DNA from: Tissierellia bacterium
GTDB taxonomy: Bacteria > Bacillota > Clostridia > Tissierellales > Tepidimicrobiaceae
Assembly: GCA_012735215.1 (NCBI GenBank)
Contig: JAAYHX010000022.1
Location: forward strand, 1 to 35,871
DNA: 35,871 bases
Direction of reading: 5' to 3'
This document shows, piece by piece, positions 7,866 to 16,877 of this stretch (position 1 is the stretch's first letter; the number at the start of each line of letters is the position of its first letter). The notes under the pieces are model-generated. The model made no database searches, was not told the DNA's origin, and was given only the letters and a program-made list of their open reading frames with translations. The position numbers and the translations under genes were made by a program.

Positions 7866-10226
7866 ATGCTTCAACTAAAAGATATCACAAAAAGCTACAC
7901 CACTGGTGAATTTAAGCAAGTAGCTCTAAATAATGTAAGCATAAATTTCAGAAAGAGTGAGTTTGTGGCTATTTTAGGACCTAGTGGTTCTGGAAAGACC
8001 ACCCTTTTAAACATAATTGGAGGTCTTGATCGCTACGATAACGGGGACTTGATAGTTAATGGCAAATCTACAAAGAACTTTAAGGATTCAGAATGGGATG
8101 CTTATCGTAACAACAGTATAGGATTTGTCTTTCAAAGCTATAATCTAATACCCCACTTAAATATACTGGATAATGTGGAGATGGGCATGACCTTAAGTGG
8201 CGTTAGCTCATCTATAAGGCATGAAAAGGCCTTTGAAGTATTGGAAAAGGTAGGCCTTAAGGATCACATACACAAAAAACCCAACCAGCTTTCTGGAGGT
8301 CAGATGCAAAGGGTGGCCATTGCCAGAGCATTAGCAAATGATCCAGACATAATTCTAGCAGATGAACCTACAGGAGCCTTAGATACCACAACAAGTATAC
8401 AGATTATGGACCTGATTAAGGAAATATCTCATGATAAACTGGTAATAATGGTAACTCACAATCCATCCTTGGCAGAAAAATATGCAGATAGGATAATAAG
8501 GATTGAAGACGGGATAATAGTTGATGATACAAACCCTTACCAAGATATTAAAGAAGAAAGTAGTTATAAGCTTAAGAGAACCAGCATGAGCTTTTTCACT
8601 GCATTGAAACTTTCAGGCAAAAATATATTGACTAAGAAGTTTAGAACAACACTAACGGCCTTTGCTTCATCTATTGGGATAATAGGTATAGCCTTGATCC
8701 TTAGCCTGTCTTCAGGCTTTCAAATTAAGATTGACGAGTTTCAAAGAGATGCTCTTTCAGAATTTCCTATTATCATATCACAAACTGCAGCTCAAATGGA
8801 TAAGGAAACCATGGAAAAAATGAGGGGGGAAATGAAGTCTCTTCATGAGAGCAAGGATGAGTATCCAAAGGAAGAAAAAGTCTATTTATATGACCCAGAA
8901 GAGTTTTCAGTGGTTCATACTAATAAGTTTTCAGATGAATATATGGACCATATAAATAATATAAGTCCTGAAATCTGCAGCAGGATTGGCTACTTAAGAA
9001 TGGTTGGTATGAACCTTCTTAGGCAAACAGATGAAGGGACTGTCCCTGTTAGTATTTCAACAGGTTTTAGTGGCAGCTCCCAAGCTGCACCAACTAATAT
9101 AACTAGCACCAGCGGCTTGGGGATGACTACCTATCCCGACAATATTGATAATTCAGAGGAAAGCTATCTGGAAGAAAACTATGATCTATTAGCTGGTGGC
9201 TATCCATCAGATGAAACAGATTTGGTTCTAGTGGTAGATAGAAAAAATAGGATAAACTTAAACATATTGAAGAATCTAGGCTTTGACACTGAGAATGTGG
9301 AAGATATAGATTTTGATGAAATAATAGGAACTAAATTTAAACTAATACCCAATGATGAATATTATACTAAGACAAACTTTGGTACATTCATTCCCAGAAA
9401 TGATTATGAAGACATGTATGATTCTGAAGATGCCATAACCCTTAGAATTTCTGGAATTGTTAGGCTTAAGAAAGGCATAGACATAGACCTATTAGGAAAT
9501 GGGATTGTATATAGCGATAAGCTGCTCCAAAGAGTAATTGATATAGAAAAGGACTCAGAAATTGTAAAGGCTCAGAAGGAATCTAACTTCAATGTCTTGA
9601 CCATGGAAGAATTAGATGATGAAGGCAAGAAAAACCTACTTTCATACTTAGGAGCAGACTCCATACCATACATGATATTCTTATATCCTAGTGATTTTGA
9701 CTCAAAGGAGCTGGTAAAGGAATATCTGGATGAGTACAATAGTGGAAAAGCGGAGGAAGATACCATAGTATATACGGACCTGGCAAGTACCATTACTGAA
9801 ATGACTGGCAGCATAATGAATGCAATTACACTGGTACTAATAGCCTTTTCATCAATTTCCCTTATTGTATCCTTGATAATGATTGGTATAATAACCTACA
9901 TTTCTGTACTTGAACGAACAAAGGAAATTGGAGTATTAAGGGCCCTTGGAGCAAGGAAAAAGGATATTACCAGAGTATTTAATGCTGAGACCTTTATAAT
10001 AGGCACCTTCTCTGGCCTTTTAGGTATTGGAATTGCTTATGCTCTAACCTTCCCTGTAAACAGGATAATTGAAAACTTGACAGAGCTTGAAAATGTAGCT
10101 CAATTAAACCCACTCCATGCAATTATGCTAATTGTGATTAGTGTTATACTAACCCTAATCGGAGGGGCAATACCTGCCAAGATGGCTGCTAATAAGGATC
10201 CTGTTGTAGCATTGAGAAGTGAGTAG
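7866..10226 (+). CDS. ABC transporter, fused ATPase-FtsX/MacB-type permease
   Basis: A 786-aa fusion. The N-terminal LolD/MacB-like ATPase (about 1-225) has Walker A GPSGSGKTT, signature LSGGQMQRV and Walker B IILADEPTGAL with a following H-loop VTHN. The permease half has one helix at about 260-285 (ASSIGIIGIALILSLSSGF), a large extracellular domain of some 370 residues, and three C-terminal helices. The ERTKEIGVLRALGARKKDI motif identifies the FtsX family. MacB-type transporters act as mechanotransmission machines exporting peptides, lipids or antibiotics, or signalling. The substrate cannot be read from sequence. No accessory membrane-fusion protein, sensor kinase or response regulator is adjacent. 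AGGAGATGATTAA precedes the ATG. Confidence 0.92.
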   Translation: MLQLKDITKSYTTGEFKQVALNNVSINFRKSEFVAILGPSGSGKTTLLNIIGGLDRYDNGDLIVNGKSTKNFKDSEWDAYRNNSIGFVFQSYNLIPHLNILDNVEMGMTLSGVSSSIRHEKAFEVLEKVGLKDHIHKKPNQLSGGQMQRVAIARALANDPDIILADEPTGALDTTTSIQIMDLIKEISHDKLVIMVTHNPSLAEKYADRIIRIEDGIIVDDTNPYQDIKEESSYKLKRTSMSFFTALKLSGKNILTKKFRTTLTAFASSIGIIGIALILSLSSGFQIKIDEFQRDALSEFPIIISQTAAQMDKETMEKMRGEMKSLHESKDEYPKEEKVYLYDPEEFSVVHTNKFSDEYMDHINNISPEICSRIGYLRMVGMNLLRQTDEGTVPVSISTGFSGSSQAAPTNITSTSGLGMTTYPDNIDNSEESYLEENYDLLAGGYPSDETDLVLVVDRKNRINLNILKNLGFDTENVEDIDFDEIIGTKFKLIPNDEYYTKTNFGTFIPRNDYEDMYDSEDAITLRISGIVRLKKGIDIDLLGNGIVYSDKLLQRVIDIEKDSEIVKAQKESNFNVLTMEELDDEGKKNLLSYLGADSIPYMIFLYPSDFDSKELVKEYLDEYNSGKAEEDTIVYTDLASTITEMTGSIMNAITLVLIAFSSISLIVSLIMIGIITYISVLERTKEIGVLRALGARKKDITRVFNAETFIIGTFSGLLGIGIAYALTFPVNRIIENLTELENVAQLNPLHAIMLIVISVILTLIGGAIPAKMAANKDPVVALRSE

Positions 10227-10227
10227 T

Positions 10228-10270
10228 AAAAAACTCCCACCTTATATTTACCTTAAAGGTGGGAGTTTTT
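10228..10270. terminator. Bidirectional terminator between the ABC exporter and the hemerythrin gene
   Basis: Arms AAAAACTCCCACCTT (ending 10243) and AAGGTGGGAGTTTTT (10256-10270) pair perfectly, with T runs on both strands. It abuts both stop codons. Confidence 0.92.
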
Positions 10271-10271
10271 A

Positions 10272-10676
10272 TTATAGTTTAGGGTACAGCTCCTTATCTT
10301 CCTTGTTTAGTCTAACTTCAAGCAATTGGAAGGTTTCCTTGGTATCCCTAATAAAAGCATCCACATTGCTTTCAATCTTTGTTTTTGTATTGTAATTGTC
10401 CTTATACTTCATGAACTTGTCCCCTATACTGGTCATTTCATCCATGTATGCCTCTGCTAGCTCTTTTACTTTTAAATTAGAGCTTTTTAGTAGATCTGGA
10501 TACAAGAAATCATTTTCAGATATGAGATGAATCTTCAACTTGCCTGCAAGCATATTCAACTCTTTAGCTATGTCTGCTGCACTATCTGCTAAATTATTTT
10601 TACTTATATAATTTAAGACATTGTCCATACAAGCTCTTATTTCTTCATGTTGTCTTGTCAAATTGCTTATATTCAT
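10272..10676 (-). CDS. Hemerythrin HHE-domain protein
   Basis: A 134-aa four-helix protein expected to bind a di-iron or mononuclear metal site and sense or scavenge O2/NO-type species. Visible ligand motifs are LTRQHEEI (first His) and IHLISENDFLYPDL (HxxxE). The last motif reads RLNKEDKELYP, where classical hemerythrins carry a His before the acidic pair, so the metal site is partly altered, as in some members of this family. The frame can also start at a GTG at 10685, but that codon overlaps the AGGGGTG ribosome binding site. The ATG at 10676 is properly spaced and is chosen. It lies downstream of the DUF438/hemerythrin gene on the same strand, 108 bases away. Confidence 0.85.
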   Translation of the reverse strand: MNISNLTRQHEEIRACMDNVLNYISKNNLADSAADIAKELNMLAGKLKIHLISENDFLYPDLLKSSNLKVKELAEAYMDEMTSIGDKFMKYKDNYNTKTKIESNVDAFIRDTKETFQLLEVRLNKEDKELYPKL

Positions 10677-10784
10677 ATCTTTCACCCCTACTTACAATAC
10701 TTTACTACTGCATAATAGCACATAATCAAGGTTTTTACGGTAATATTTGTTACAAAGTGAAAATTACACCAGATGTAAGATTAC

Positions 10785-11960
10785 CTATTCCCATTGTAGG
10801 AGCCTTCTCTCCCCTTCTAAATTTAGAATCTCGGTTATATCCTGAGTAACTTCCAATACTCCCTTATATTCACCCTTTGAATTCCTCAATGGGAAGTATT
10901 GGATTAATAGCTTTCTTCCCTTAAAATCTATCCAGAAGGTGGCTGAATCCTTGGTTCCCTTCTTAAACTCATCGATTATCTTATTTACCACATGCAAACT
11001 CTTTTGAGGATGACAGTTTCTAACATCCCGACCTATTACAGCAGGGGAACGGGGAAAAGTCCTATCCTTAGGCCTTGTAAAATATCTAACCTTATTATTC
11101 TCATCCACATAGGTTAGGTCTACTGGCAAGGCATCCATCAATAGGACCAACTGTTCAAAGGTAAGTTCTCCTGTGCCCGTTTTAAAGGTCATGTCCTTAA
11201 ATCCATGGACTTCTATCTTCTCTCCTGGATCAATATCTGGCCTTTCTATAAAGGGGAAGCCGTACTCTAAGCTCTGTTTGTTCATATCCTCCCATTCTGC
11301 ATCATCCATTACTTCCATAGCTGCAGGGAACAAGATCAAGTCTTCCTTCTTCGCTATTCCAAGCATAGCAAAGAATAGCTTGCCAACCTCAACATTAAAG
11401 TCCTTTAAGGAAAAACTATCAGCCTCTAGTACATCAATTACCCTATTTATGCTTTCCCTTGCATGATCATGTAGGGTCCACATTATGCTAAGGCCGTTAA
11501 ATGTTTGGTGTTTCTTCTCCATATAGGGAAATAGAATATTCTCTTTCTTTAGATAGTGTTCGTTAAACTCCTTAAGGGACTTAACTATCCCTAATATTTC
11601 ATCCCTTTTTTCTTCTACTTGTTTATTCAATATAATCTCCCTTATTCCATTCAGTCGCCTTTCTAAGGCAGTATTTTCCTGGATGAGGATGTCAAGGAAG
11701 CTGTTTTTCTTTGGTCTCTCCCATGAGTAGCTGCTGAGGGATTTGTGGAATACATTAATCACCTTATCTAGGACTGTTAAAATATCCTCAGGAGTATAGC
11801 CTCTTTCTATCTTGGAAGTAAATATCTCAAAGCATTCCTGGGGAGTTACCGCTTCAATATCCTCCCTGTATTTATCATAAAGGGTCTTACCATCCTCATT
11901 ATCCAAAACCCCTTGAACATATGCTTTTAGTCTTTCTATCCTTTTTTCATCCCTTTTCAT
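10785..11960 (-). CDS. DUF438-hemerythrin-PAS domain protein
   Basis: 391 aa with three parts. An N-terminal DUF438 region (about 10-80) is followed by a hemerythrin-like helical domain (about 88-225) with HYLKKENILFPYMEKK, LHDHARESI and AKKEDLILFPAAMEVM. A C-terminal PAS-type domain runs from about 265 to 385 and contains LTYVDENNKVRYF, RDVRNCHPQKS and GVLEVTQDITEI. No kinase, cyclase or DNA-binding domain follows, so it is a stand-alone sensor or metal-handling protein. Family knowledge suggests redox, oxygen or NO sensing in anaerobes; the actual partner is unknown. GGGAGGTATGT precedes the ATG, and an 18-base palindrome lies just upstream of it. Confidence 0.88.
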   Translation of the reverse strand: MKRDEKRIERLKAYVQGVLDNEDGKTLYDKYREDIEAVTPQECFEIFTSKIERGYTPEDILTVLDKVINVFHKSLSSYSWERPKKNSFLDILIQENTALERRLNGIREIILNKQVEEKRDEILGIVKSLKEFNEHYLKKENILFPYMEKKHQTFNGLSIMWTLHDHARESINRVIDVLEADSFSLKDFNVEVGKLFFAMLGIAKKEDLILFPAAMEVMDDAEWEDMNKQSLEYGFPFIERPDIDPGEKIEVHGFKDMTFKTGTGELTFEQLVLLMDALPVDLTYVDENNKVRYFTRPKDRTFPRSPAVIGRDVRNCHPQKSLHVVNKIIDEFKKGTKDSATFWIDFKGRKLLIQYFPLRNSKGEYKGVLEVTQDITEILNLEGERRLLQWE

Positions 11961-11971
11961 ACATACCTCCC

Positions 11972-11989
11972 ATAGAATATTTATTCTAT
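11972..11989. promoter_or_regulatory. Palindrome upstream of the DUF438/hemerythrin gene
   Basis: ATAGAATA-TT-TATTCTAT is a perfect inverted repeat. It sits directly before the ribosome binding site of the minus-strand gene and could be an operator for a redox regulator. It does not match a regulator consensus I can name. Confidence 0.4.
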
Positions 11990-11996
11990 TGAATAC

Positions 11997-12255
11997 TTAC
12001 CCTAATTTGAATCTATTTATCTTATATAGGATTACTTCAGGCTTTCCAAACTCCTTTCCAGAGAGCCTTTCTGTAGGATCCATCGGATGGGCAGCTGTAT
12101 ATATTTGAACATAGGGTCCAATAAGTACATTATCCCCTATGGTGACTTTGTTGACCTCAAGTATGACGCATCCGAAATTTGCAAAGAAGTTTTCTCCCAC
12201 TTCAATATTATATCCGTAATCACAATAAAAAGGCGCTTCAATAAGAGTCTCCTCC
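11997..12255 (-). pseudogene. Remnant of maltose/galactoside O-acetyltransferase (hexapeptide family)
   Basis: The minus strand encodes ETLIEAPFYCDYGYNIEVGE, then ENFFANFGCVILEVNKVTIG, GPYVQIYTAAHPMD and SGKEFGKPE. This is the characteristic middle of maltose O-acetyltransferase, about 75 residues of a protein normally near 185 aa. No start codon or N-terminal maltose-acetyltransferase segment is present upstream; the LysR gene ends exactly there. After EFGKPE the expected IGDNVWIGGGA hexapeptide repeats are replaced by VILYKINRFKLG and a stop. Both ends are therefore lost, and it is very unlikely to be functional. Confidence 0.85.
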
Positions 12256-13155
12256 TCAATCCTGTAGTTTATCCTTGTTTTCTAAATACTGGACAAATTT
12301 TTCTGCCGCAGATGATAAGGATACGCTTTTCAAAAAACTTACACCTATGCTTCTTTTAGGTATCTCTTCAACCAATCTTACCTCATATATAATTTTCTTT
12401 TCTAGATACTCCTTGGAAAATTCTTTTATGACACAGGATATGCCTAAATTTATCTTGGCAAACTCCAATAGTAGGTCATGAGAGCCTAGTTCGATTTCAG
12501 GTTCTATCTTCACTCCCTTGGATAGGATGTATTTCTCCACATACTGTCTGGAATTGGATTTATCCTCTAAGAGTATTAGCGGTAGCTCTGCTAATTCCTT
12601 AAAGGATATCTTTTTACAGGTCAATGGCTTATATTTTTCACCACAGACAAATATATCCTGTATATCCATCAACTTTATTACATTTAGTGCAGTATCCTCA
12701 ATTGGAAGATTGCAGATTCCAAGATCCACTTCACCGGACTTTAACAGATCGCATATTTCCAAGGTGGTCCTGTTTATTATCTTCAGTTTTATATTTGGAT
12801 GTTCCTTGTGGAAGGTCTCTAAACAAGGAAGGAGATAATAGCGAGAAATGGTGTCTCCTACCCCTACTCTTAAGACTCCAGACATTAGATTTTTGGACTC
12901 TACAAGCTTGGCCTCTCCTGCCCTTATTAGATTCATGGCTGAGTTTACATATTCAAATAGTATCTTGCCCTCATTTGTTAGTACTACCCCTCTAGGTGTA
13001 CGTGTAAAAAGCCTTAAGCCAACTTCTTCCTCCAGCTGCTGAATTGCTTGACTTACAGCAGGCTGTGTCATATATAGATTCTTTGCTCCCTTTGAAAAAC
13101 TACCACTTATGGCTACTTCTAAAAAGATTTTATACAGATCCAATTTTATTGACAT
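12256..13155 (-). CDS. LysR-family transcriptional regulator
   Basis: A 299-aa DNA-binding regulator. The N-terminal winged helix-turn-helix (about 1-65) reads YKIFLEVAISGSFSKGAK, YMTQPAVSQAIQQLEEEVG and LFTRTPRGVVLTNEG. The effector domain spans about 90-295 (GVLRVGVGDTISRYYLLP, GEVDLGI, GSHDLLLEFAKINLGISCV). AAGGAG precedes the ATG. It is divergent from the CofE-like gene with 121 bases between starts. The usual LysR arrangement suggests that it controls that gene and itself. The effector is unknown; the effector-domain fold resembles CysL/CysB-type regulators but that is not enough to name it. Confidence 0.93.
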   Translation of the reverse strand: MSIKLDLYKIFLEVAISGSFSKGAKNLYMTQPAVSQAIQQLEEEVGLRLFTRTPRGVVLTNEGKILFEYVNSAMNLIRAGEAKLVESKNLMSGVLRVGVGDTISRYYLLPCLETFHKEHPNIKLKIINRTTLEICDLLKSGEVDLGICNLPIEDTALNVIKLMDIQDIFVCGEKYKPLTCKKISFKELAELPLILLEDKSNSRQYVEKYILSKGVKIEPEIELGSHDLLLEFAKINLGISCVIKEFSKEYLEKKIIYEVRLVEEIPKRSIGVSFLKSVSLSSAAEKFVQYLENKDKLQD

Positions 13156-13198
13156 ATAACTGCTCCTTATATCTAATATTAATTATATTTACTTTACT

Positions 13199-13221
13199 TA
13201 TATCACTTAATAGTGTATATT
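13199..13221. promoter_or_regulatory. Candidate LysR operator dyad
   Basis: ATATCACT-TAAT-AGTGTATAT is an imperfect inverted repeat with a single-base bulge. It lies midway between the divergent LysR and CofE-like genes, where LysR-type regulators normally bind. Confidence 0.4.
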
Positions 13222-13276
13222 ACAAGTATAAAGATGTTATTCTTTTCTCAAACTATTACAAAGGAGAGATAATTAG

Positions 13277-14470
13277 ATGGATAGAATGGTTGGAACTGTT
13301 GCCAGAGGGCTTAGAACTCCAATAATGCAAGAAGGAGATAATCTAGTAGAAATAGTTGTAGATACTGTTTTAAAGGCTTCAGAAGTAGAAGGCTTCCCAA
13401 TTAAGGATAGGGATATTGTTGCAATAACTGAATCTGTAGTAGCCCGTACTCAAGGCAATTTTGCTGATATCAATGCTATTTCAACAGACATTAAATCTAA
13501 GTTTGGTGATGAAACTCTTGGGGTAATTTTCCCTATATTAAGCCGCAATCGCTTTGCAACATGCTTGCAAGGAATTGCAAAAGGAATGAAGAAAATAATA
13601 CTTATGCTTCAATATCCAGCCGATGAAGTAGGAAACCAACTGGTAACTATAGATGATCTTGATGAAAAAGGAATAAATCCATGGACTGATGTGTTGACTG
13701 AAAAGCAGTTTAGAGATCTATTTGGATATAGAAAACATCCTTTTACAGGCTTAGATTATATAGAATACTACAAATCTCTAGTGGAAGAAGCTGGGGCAGA
13801 ATGTGAAATAATACTTTCCAATGATCCAAGAACAATACTAGAATATACTAAGAACGTTCTTACCTGCGACATCCATTCAAGAAAGAGAACAAAAAGGATA
13901 TTGAAATCTAACGGTGGGAAAAAGGTCTATGGTCTAGATGACATATTAACCCAACCTGTAAATGGTAGTGGTTATAATGAAGAATATGGTTTACTTGGCT
14001 CAAATAAGGCTACAGAGGATACAGTAAAGCTCTTCCCAAGGGATTGTCAGCCTACAGTGGAAAAAATCCAAGAAATACTAAAAGAAAAAACAGGAAAGAC
14101 TGTTGAAGTTATGATATATGGGGATGGAGCTTTTAAGGACCCAGTGGGCAAGATTTGGGAACTGGCTGACCCTGTTGTGTCCCCTGCTTATACAAAGGGA
14201 TTGGAAGGAGTCCCTAACGAGATAAAGATAAAATATATAGCAGATAATGAGTTCCCTCATTTAAAGGGAGAGGAATTAAAAAAAGCTATCTCCCAATATA
14301 TAAAGGAAAAGAAATCAGATCTTGTAGGAGATAGGTTATCTTTGGGTACTACCCCTAGAAGGCTTACCGATCTTATAGGCACCCTATGTGATTTAACTTC
14401 TGGAAGTGGAGATAAGGGAACCCCTGTTGTATATATCCAAGGCTATTTTGATAGCTATATAAGTAAGTAA
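13277..14470 (+). CDS. CofE-like protein (coenzyme F420-0:L-glutamate ligase family)
   Basis: 397 aa, longer than the roughly 250-aa archaeal CofE. The N terminus [20 protein letters not shown] and the [20 protein letters not shown] segment are typical of the F420-0:gamma-glutamyl ligase family, as is the C-terminal region with [20 protein letters not shown] and [13 protein letters not shown]. The founding enzymes add glutamate to F420-0 using GTP. Nothing else of F420 biosynthesis is in the window, and most Firmicutes lack it, so the substrate is uncertain. CofE-related proteins in some bacteria have been linked to folate glutamylation, which is one alternative. It is probably controlled by the divergent LysR regulator. 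AAAGGAG lies 10 bases before the start. Confidence 0.8.
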   Translation: MDRMVGTVARGLRTPIMQEGDNLVEIVVDTVLKASEVEGFPIKDRDIVAITESVVARTQGNFADINAISTDIKSKFGDETLGVIFPILSRNRFATCLQGIAKGMKKIILMLQYPADEVGNQLVTIDDLDEKGINPWTDVLTEKQFRDLFGYRKHPFTGLDYIEYYKSLVEEAGAECEIILSNDPRTILEYTKNVLTCDIHSRKRTKRILKSNGGKKVYGLDDILTQPVNGSGYNEEYGLLGSNKATEDTVKLFPRDCQPTVEKIQEILKEKTGKTVEVMIYGDGAFKDPVGKIWELADPVVSPAYTKGLEGVPNEIKIKYIADNEFPHLKGEELKKAISQYIKEKKSDLVGDRLSLGTTPRRLTDLIGTLCDLTSGSGDKGTPVVYIQGYFDSYISK

Positions 14471-14477
14471 AAGATAA

Positions 14478-14509
14478 GCCTCTATTTGGAATGGATTTCA
14501 AATAGAGGC
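14478..14509. terminator. Bidirectional terminator hairpin
   Basis: GCCTCTATTTG and CAAATAGAGGC form a perfect 11-bp stem between the convergent CofE-like and nudC genes. The T-rich tails are moderate on both strands (TTATCTTTTAC on the minus strand). Confidence 0.7.
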
Positions 14510-14526
14510 CTTCCTATATATGAATA

Positions 14527-15357
14527 TTAATGGGTTTCAATAAACCATTCTATTAGCCTAGTCCCTATACTTATGGACTCGTCATACTTACCCTTTATTT
14601 CATCTTTCGTGAACCAGCCAGCGTGGACAATTTCTTCTCCATCTTCTTTGATCTCTCCATCTAGATACTCAGCAGTAAATGCTATTAACATGGAATTTGG
14701 AAAAGGCCAAGGTTGGGAACCAAAATATCTTATATTTTTAACCCTGATTCCTGTTTCTTCATACACTTCCCTTTTTACACATTCCTCAAAGGTTTCTCCA
14801 TATTCCACAAAACCAGCCACTACACTATACTTTCTTTCTGGGAACTGTTTATTATATACTAATAATAGTCTATCTTCCTTTGTTACAGCTACTATGATGG
14901 CTGGAGATGTTCTAGGCCAGGTTGTATTACCACATTTAGAACATACCAAGGCCCTTTCATAAAAGCTGTCCTTTATGTAGGTAGGAGATCCACATACCCC
15001 ACAGTGCTTATTCAACTTTAGCCAATTTAAGAAAAGGTTGCCTTTCATAGCCAGGGTGTATATTTGCTTGTCTCCCTTAGACAAAGTCCACAGGTCTAGA
15101 TATTCTATGTTTTTAGTTTCCACCCTCCTATCCATCTCTCCACAGAAGCAGTTTAAACCTAGAAATTCCCCAATACACTGCACATGGTCTGGTTGTATAT
15201 TTAAATCCAATAGGTCCCTTAGCCTGGGAATAATATACTTCCCATCTTTATTTATCAACATCATCTTGTTTTCATAAAACAATACCCAAAAGTCATCCTT
15301 AGATTCCTTATGAAGAGCTTTAGGAGATGGTTTTAACAGCATATAATAATCATCCAT
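14527..15357 (-). CDS. nudC: NADH pyrophosphatase / NAD-capped RNA hydrolase (Nudix)
   Basis: 276 aa. A zinc ribbon (CGVC and CSKC, about 120-140) precedes a Nudix domain with the box GETFEECVKREVYEETG (about 190-206). The SQPWPFPNS signature that defines the NudC subfamily follows at about 215. These enzymes cleave NAD(H) to NMN(H) and AMP and remove NAD caps from RNA. AGGGGAC precedes the ATG at 15357. The gene starts 16 bases after the thymidine kinase stop and is probably cotranscribed with it, linking nucleotide salvage and turnover. Confidence 0.93.
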   Translation of the reverse strand: MDDYYMLLKPSPKALHKESKDDFWVLFYENKMMLINKDGKYIIPRLRDLLDLNIQPDHVQCIGEFLGLNCFCGEMDRRVETKNIEYLDLWTLSKGDKQIYTLAMKGNLFLNWLKLNKHCGVCGSPTYIKDSFYERALVCSKCGNTTWPRTSPAIIVAVTKEDRLLLVYNKQFPERKYSVVAGFVEYGETFEECVKREVYEETGIRVKNIRYFGSQPWPFPNSMLIAFTAEYLDGEIKEDGEEIVHAGWFTKDEIKGKYDESISIGTRLIEWFIETH

Positions 15358-15373
15358 GGCTTGTCCCCTATTC

Positions 15374-15958
15374 TCAACTATTAATACCTTCTGTTTCTTT
15401 CAAAAAGCATTTCCTGCACAGTGGTTCATATTCATCTTCTGCTCCAATTTTGATCCTATCCTTATCCTGAGATTTTCTGTGGCTAACCCACGCATCTGAA
15501 CCACATTTTACACATACAGCATGGTGCTTATATAGATAATCTGCTATGGGCATTAACTCCTTTACTATTTCAAAGGCAGTCCCTGTAAAGTCCATATCCA
15601 ATCCTGCCACTACTACTGTTATGTCCTGGCTGAGAAGTCTCTTAATACTTGAAATGATCTTTTGGACAGATCCTCCTAAAAACTGTACTTCATCTATTGC
15701 TATGACACAGGGATTTATTTTATTGCAATATTCCATTATCTCATCAATATCATCTACCAAAATGCATTCTATAGACGTCATATCGTGAGTTACAATTTCA
15801 CTTTTTCTGTATCTGTTGTCAATGGAAGGCTTAAAGGCCACCGTCTTATAACCTGCTAGGTTGAATCTTTTAACTTCATTTTTTAAGCTGGATGTTTTGC
15901 CTGAAAACATGGATCCAGTATGTACTATTAGTTTTCCCTTGTATTGATGCAAGTTCAT
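15374..15958 (-). CDS. tdk: Thymidine kinase (type II, zinc-binding)
   Basis: Phosphorylates thymidine to dTMP with ATP (salvage). The P-loop GSMFSGKTSSL, Walker B AIDEVQFL, GLDMDF motif and a structural zinc site (CVKCG and CRKC) are all present, as is the YEPLCRKC substrate loop. At 194 aa it has normal length. The ATG at 15958 follows AAAGGAGG by only 2 bases. A TTG two codons later (15952) would have an ideal 8-base spacing, so the true start may be TTG. It heads the tdk-nudC unit behind an extended -10 at 15982-15987. Confidence 0.95.
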   Translation of the reverse strand: MNLHQYKGKLIVHTGSMFSGKTSSLKNEVKRFNLAGYKTVAFKPSIDNRYRKSEIVTHDMTSIECILVDDIDEIMEYCNKINPCVIAIDEVQFLGGSVQKIISSIKRLLSQDITVVVAGLDMDFTGTAFEIVKELMPIADYLYKHHAVCVKCGSDAWVSHRKSQDKDRIKIGAEDEYEPLCRKCFLKETEGINS

Positions 15959-15981
15959 TCCCTCCTTTAAATGCTCCTTAT

Positions 15982-15995
15982 ATTATACCACTAAA
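15982..15995 (-). promoter_or_regulatory. tdk promoter (extended -10)
   Basis: The minus strand reads TTTAGTGGTATAAT, containing TGGTATAAT (extended -10), about 24 bases before the start. The identical 14-mer precedes the nitroreductase gene at 23242-23255. Confidence 0.6.
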
Positions 15996-16094
15996 CCCAA
16001 CAATTTTCCCTCAAATTCTTCCAATATATTCACAGAAAAATTTTTCATGAATATTATAAAGTATCACGAATTGTCCGCCAAAGGAGAGTTGCCT

Positions 16095-16877
16095 ATGAGT
16101 AAAGAGCCAATATTAAAGATAAGGGATTTAAGTATGACCTATCACAGGTTAAATGGAGAAGTTAAAGCTATTGAAAGAATAGATCTAGATGTATATGAAG
16201 GTGAAATAATCGGCATAGTAGGCCCTAGTGGTTGTGGAAAATCTACCTTGCTATCTATTATAGCTGGTTTAATTAAACCCTCTAGTGGTCAAGTATTATT
16301 AAATGGAAAGAAAGTTGAAAAACCTACAAAGGATATTGGCTACATGTTCCAAAGTGATCAGTTATTCCAATGGAGAACTATACTAGACAATGTGTTACTT
16401 GGTCTAGAGATACAAGGGAGAGTTACAAAAGAGTCTAAAAAGAATGCAGAAAACATGTTGGAAACCTATGGGTTAGGAGATTTTATAAATAGCTATCCTG
16501 GTCAGCTATCCGGGGGAATGAGACAGAGGGCAGCCTTGATTAGAACCCTAATTGTTGAACCTAAACTATTGCTGTTGGACGAACCCTTTTCTGCCTTGGA
16601 TTACCAAACAAGGCTGGCCATATCTGATGAAGTTGGCCTAATACTGAAAAAAGAAAAGAAGACAGTCTTAATGGTAACCCATGATATTGCTGAGGCAATT
16701 TCCATGTCAGATAGGATAGTAGTACTTTCTAACAGGCCAGCTACTATTAAGGATATAATCGAAATAAAATTGACCGTTCCTCAAGGTATATGGAGTCCTA
16801 TTAAATGCCGAGAAGCTCCCGAATTTAGACACTATTTCAATAAAATATGGAAGGAGCTAGATGTCCATGTCAAATAA
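16095..16877 (+). CDS. ABC transporter ATP-binding protein, SsuB/TauB type
   Basis: 260 aa from the ATG at 16095, which has AAAGGAGAGTTGCCT in front. The frame is open 16 codons further upstream without a good ribosome site. Walker A is GPSGCGKST, Q-loop MFQSDQLFQW, signature LSGGMRQRAAL, Walker B LLLDEPFSALD, H-loop VTHD. The sequence type powers import of small organic anions such as sulfonates, taurine, nitrate or thiamine precursors. It overlaps the permease gene by 17 bases (translational coupling). No periplasmic-type binding lipoprotein is nearby, so the substrate cannot be assigned. Confidence 0.92.
   Translation: MSKEPILKIRDLSMTYHRLNGEVKAIERIDLDVYEGEIIGIVGPSGCGKSTLLSIIAGLIKPSSGQVLLNGKKVEKPTKDIGYMFQSDQLFQWRTILDNVLLGLEIQGRVTKESKKNAENMLETYGLGDFINSYPGQLSGGMRQRAALIRTLIVEPKLLLLDEPFSALDYQTRLAISDEVGLILKKEKKTVLMVTHDIAEAISMSDRIVVLSNRPATIKDIIEIKLTVPQGIWSPIKCREAPEFRHYFNKIWKELDVHVK

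Noticed and set aside
15959-16094. TPP or other riboswitch before the ABC importer
   Set aside because: No CUGAGA or other recognisable riboswitch core; the leader is short and AT-rich.
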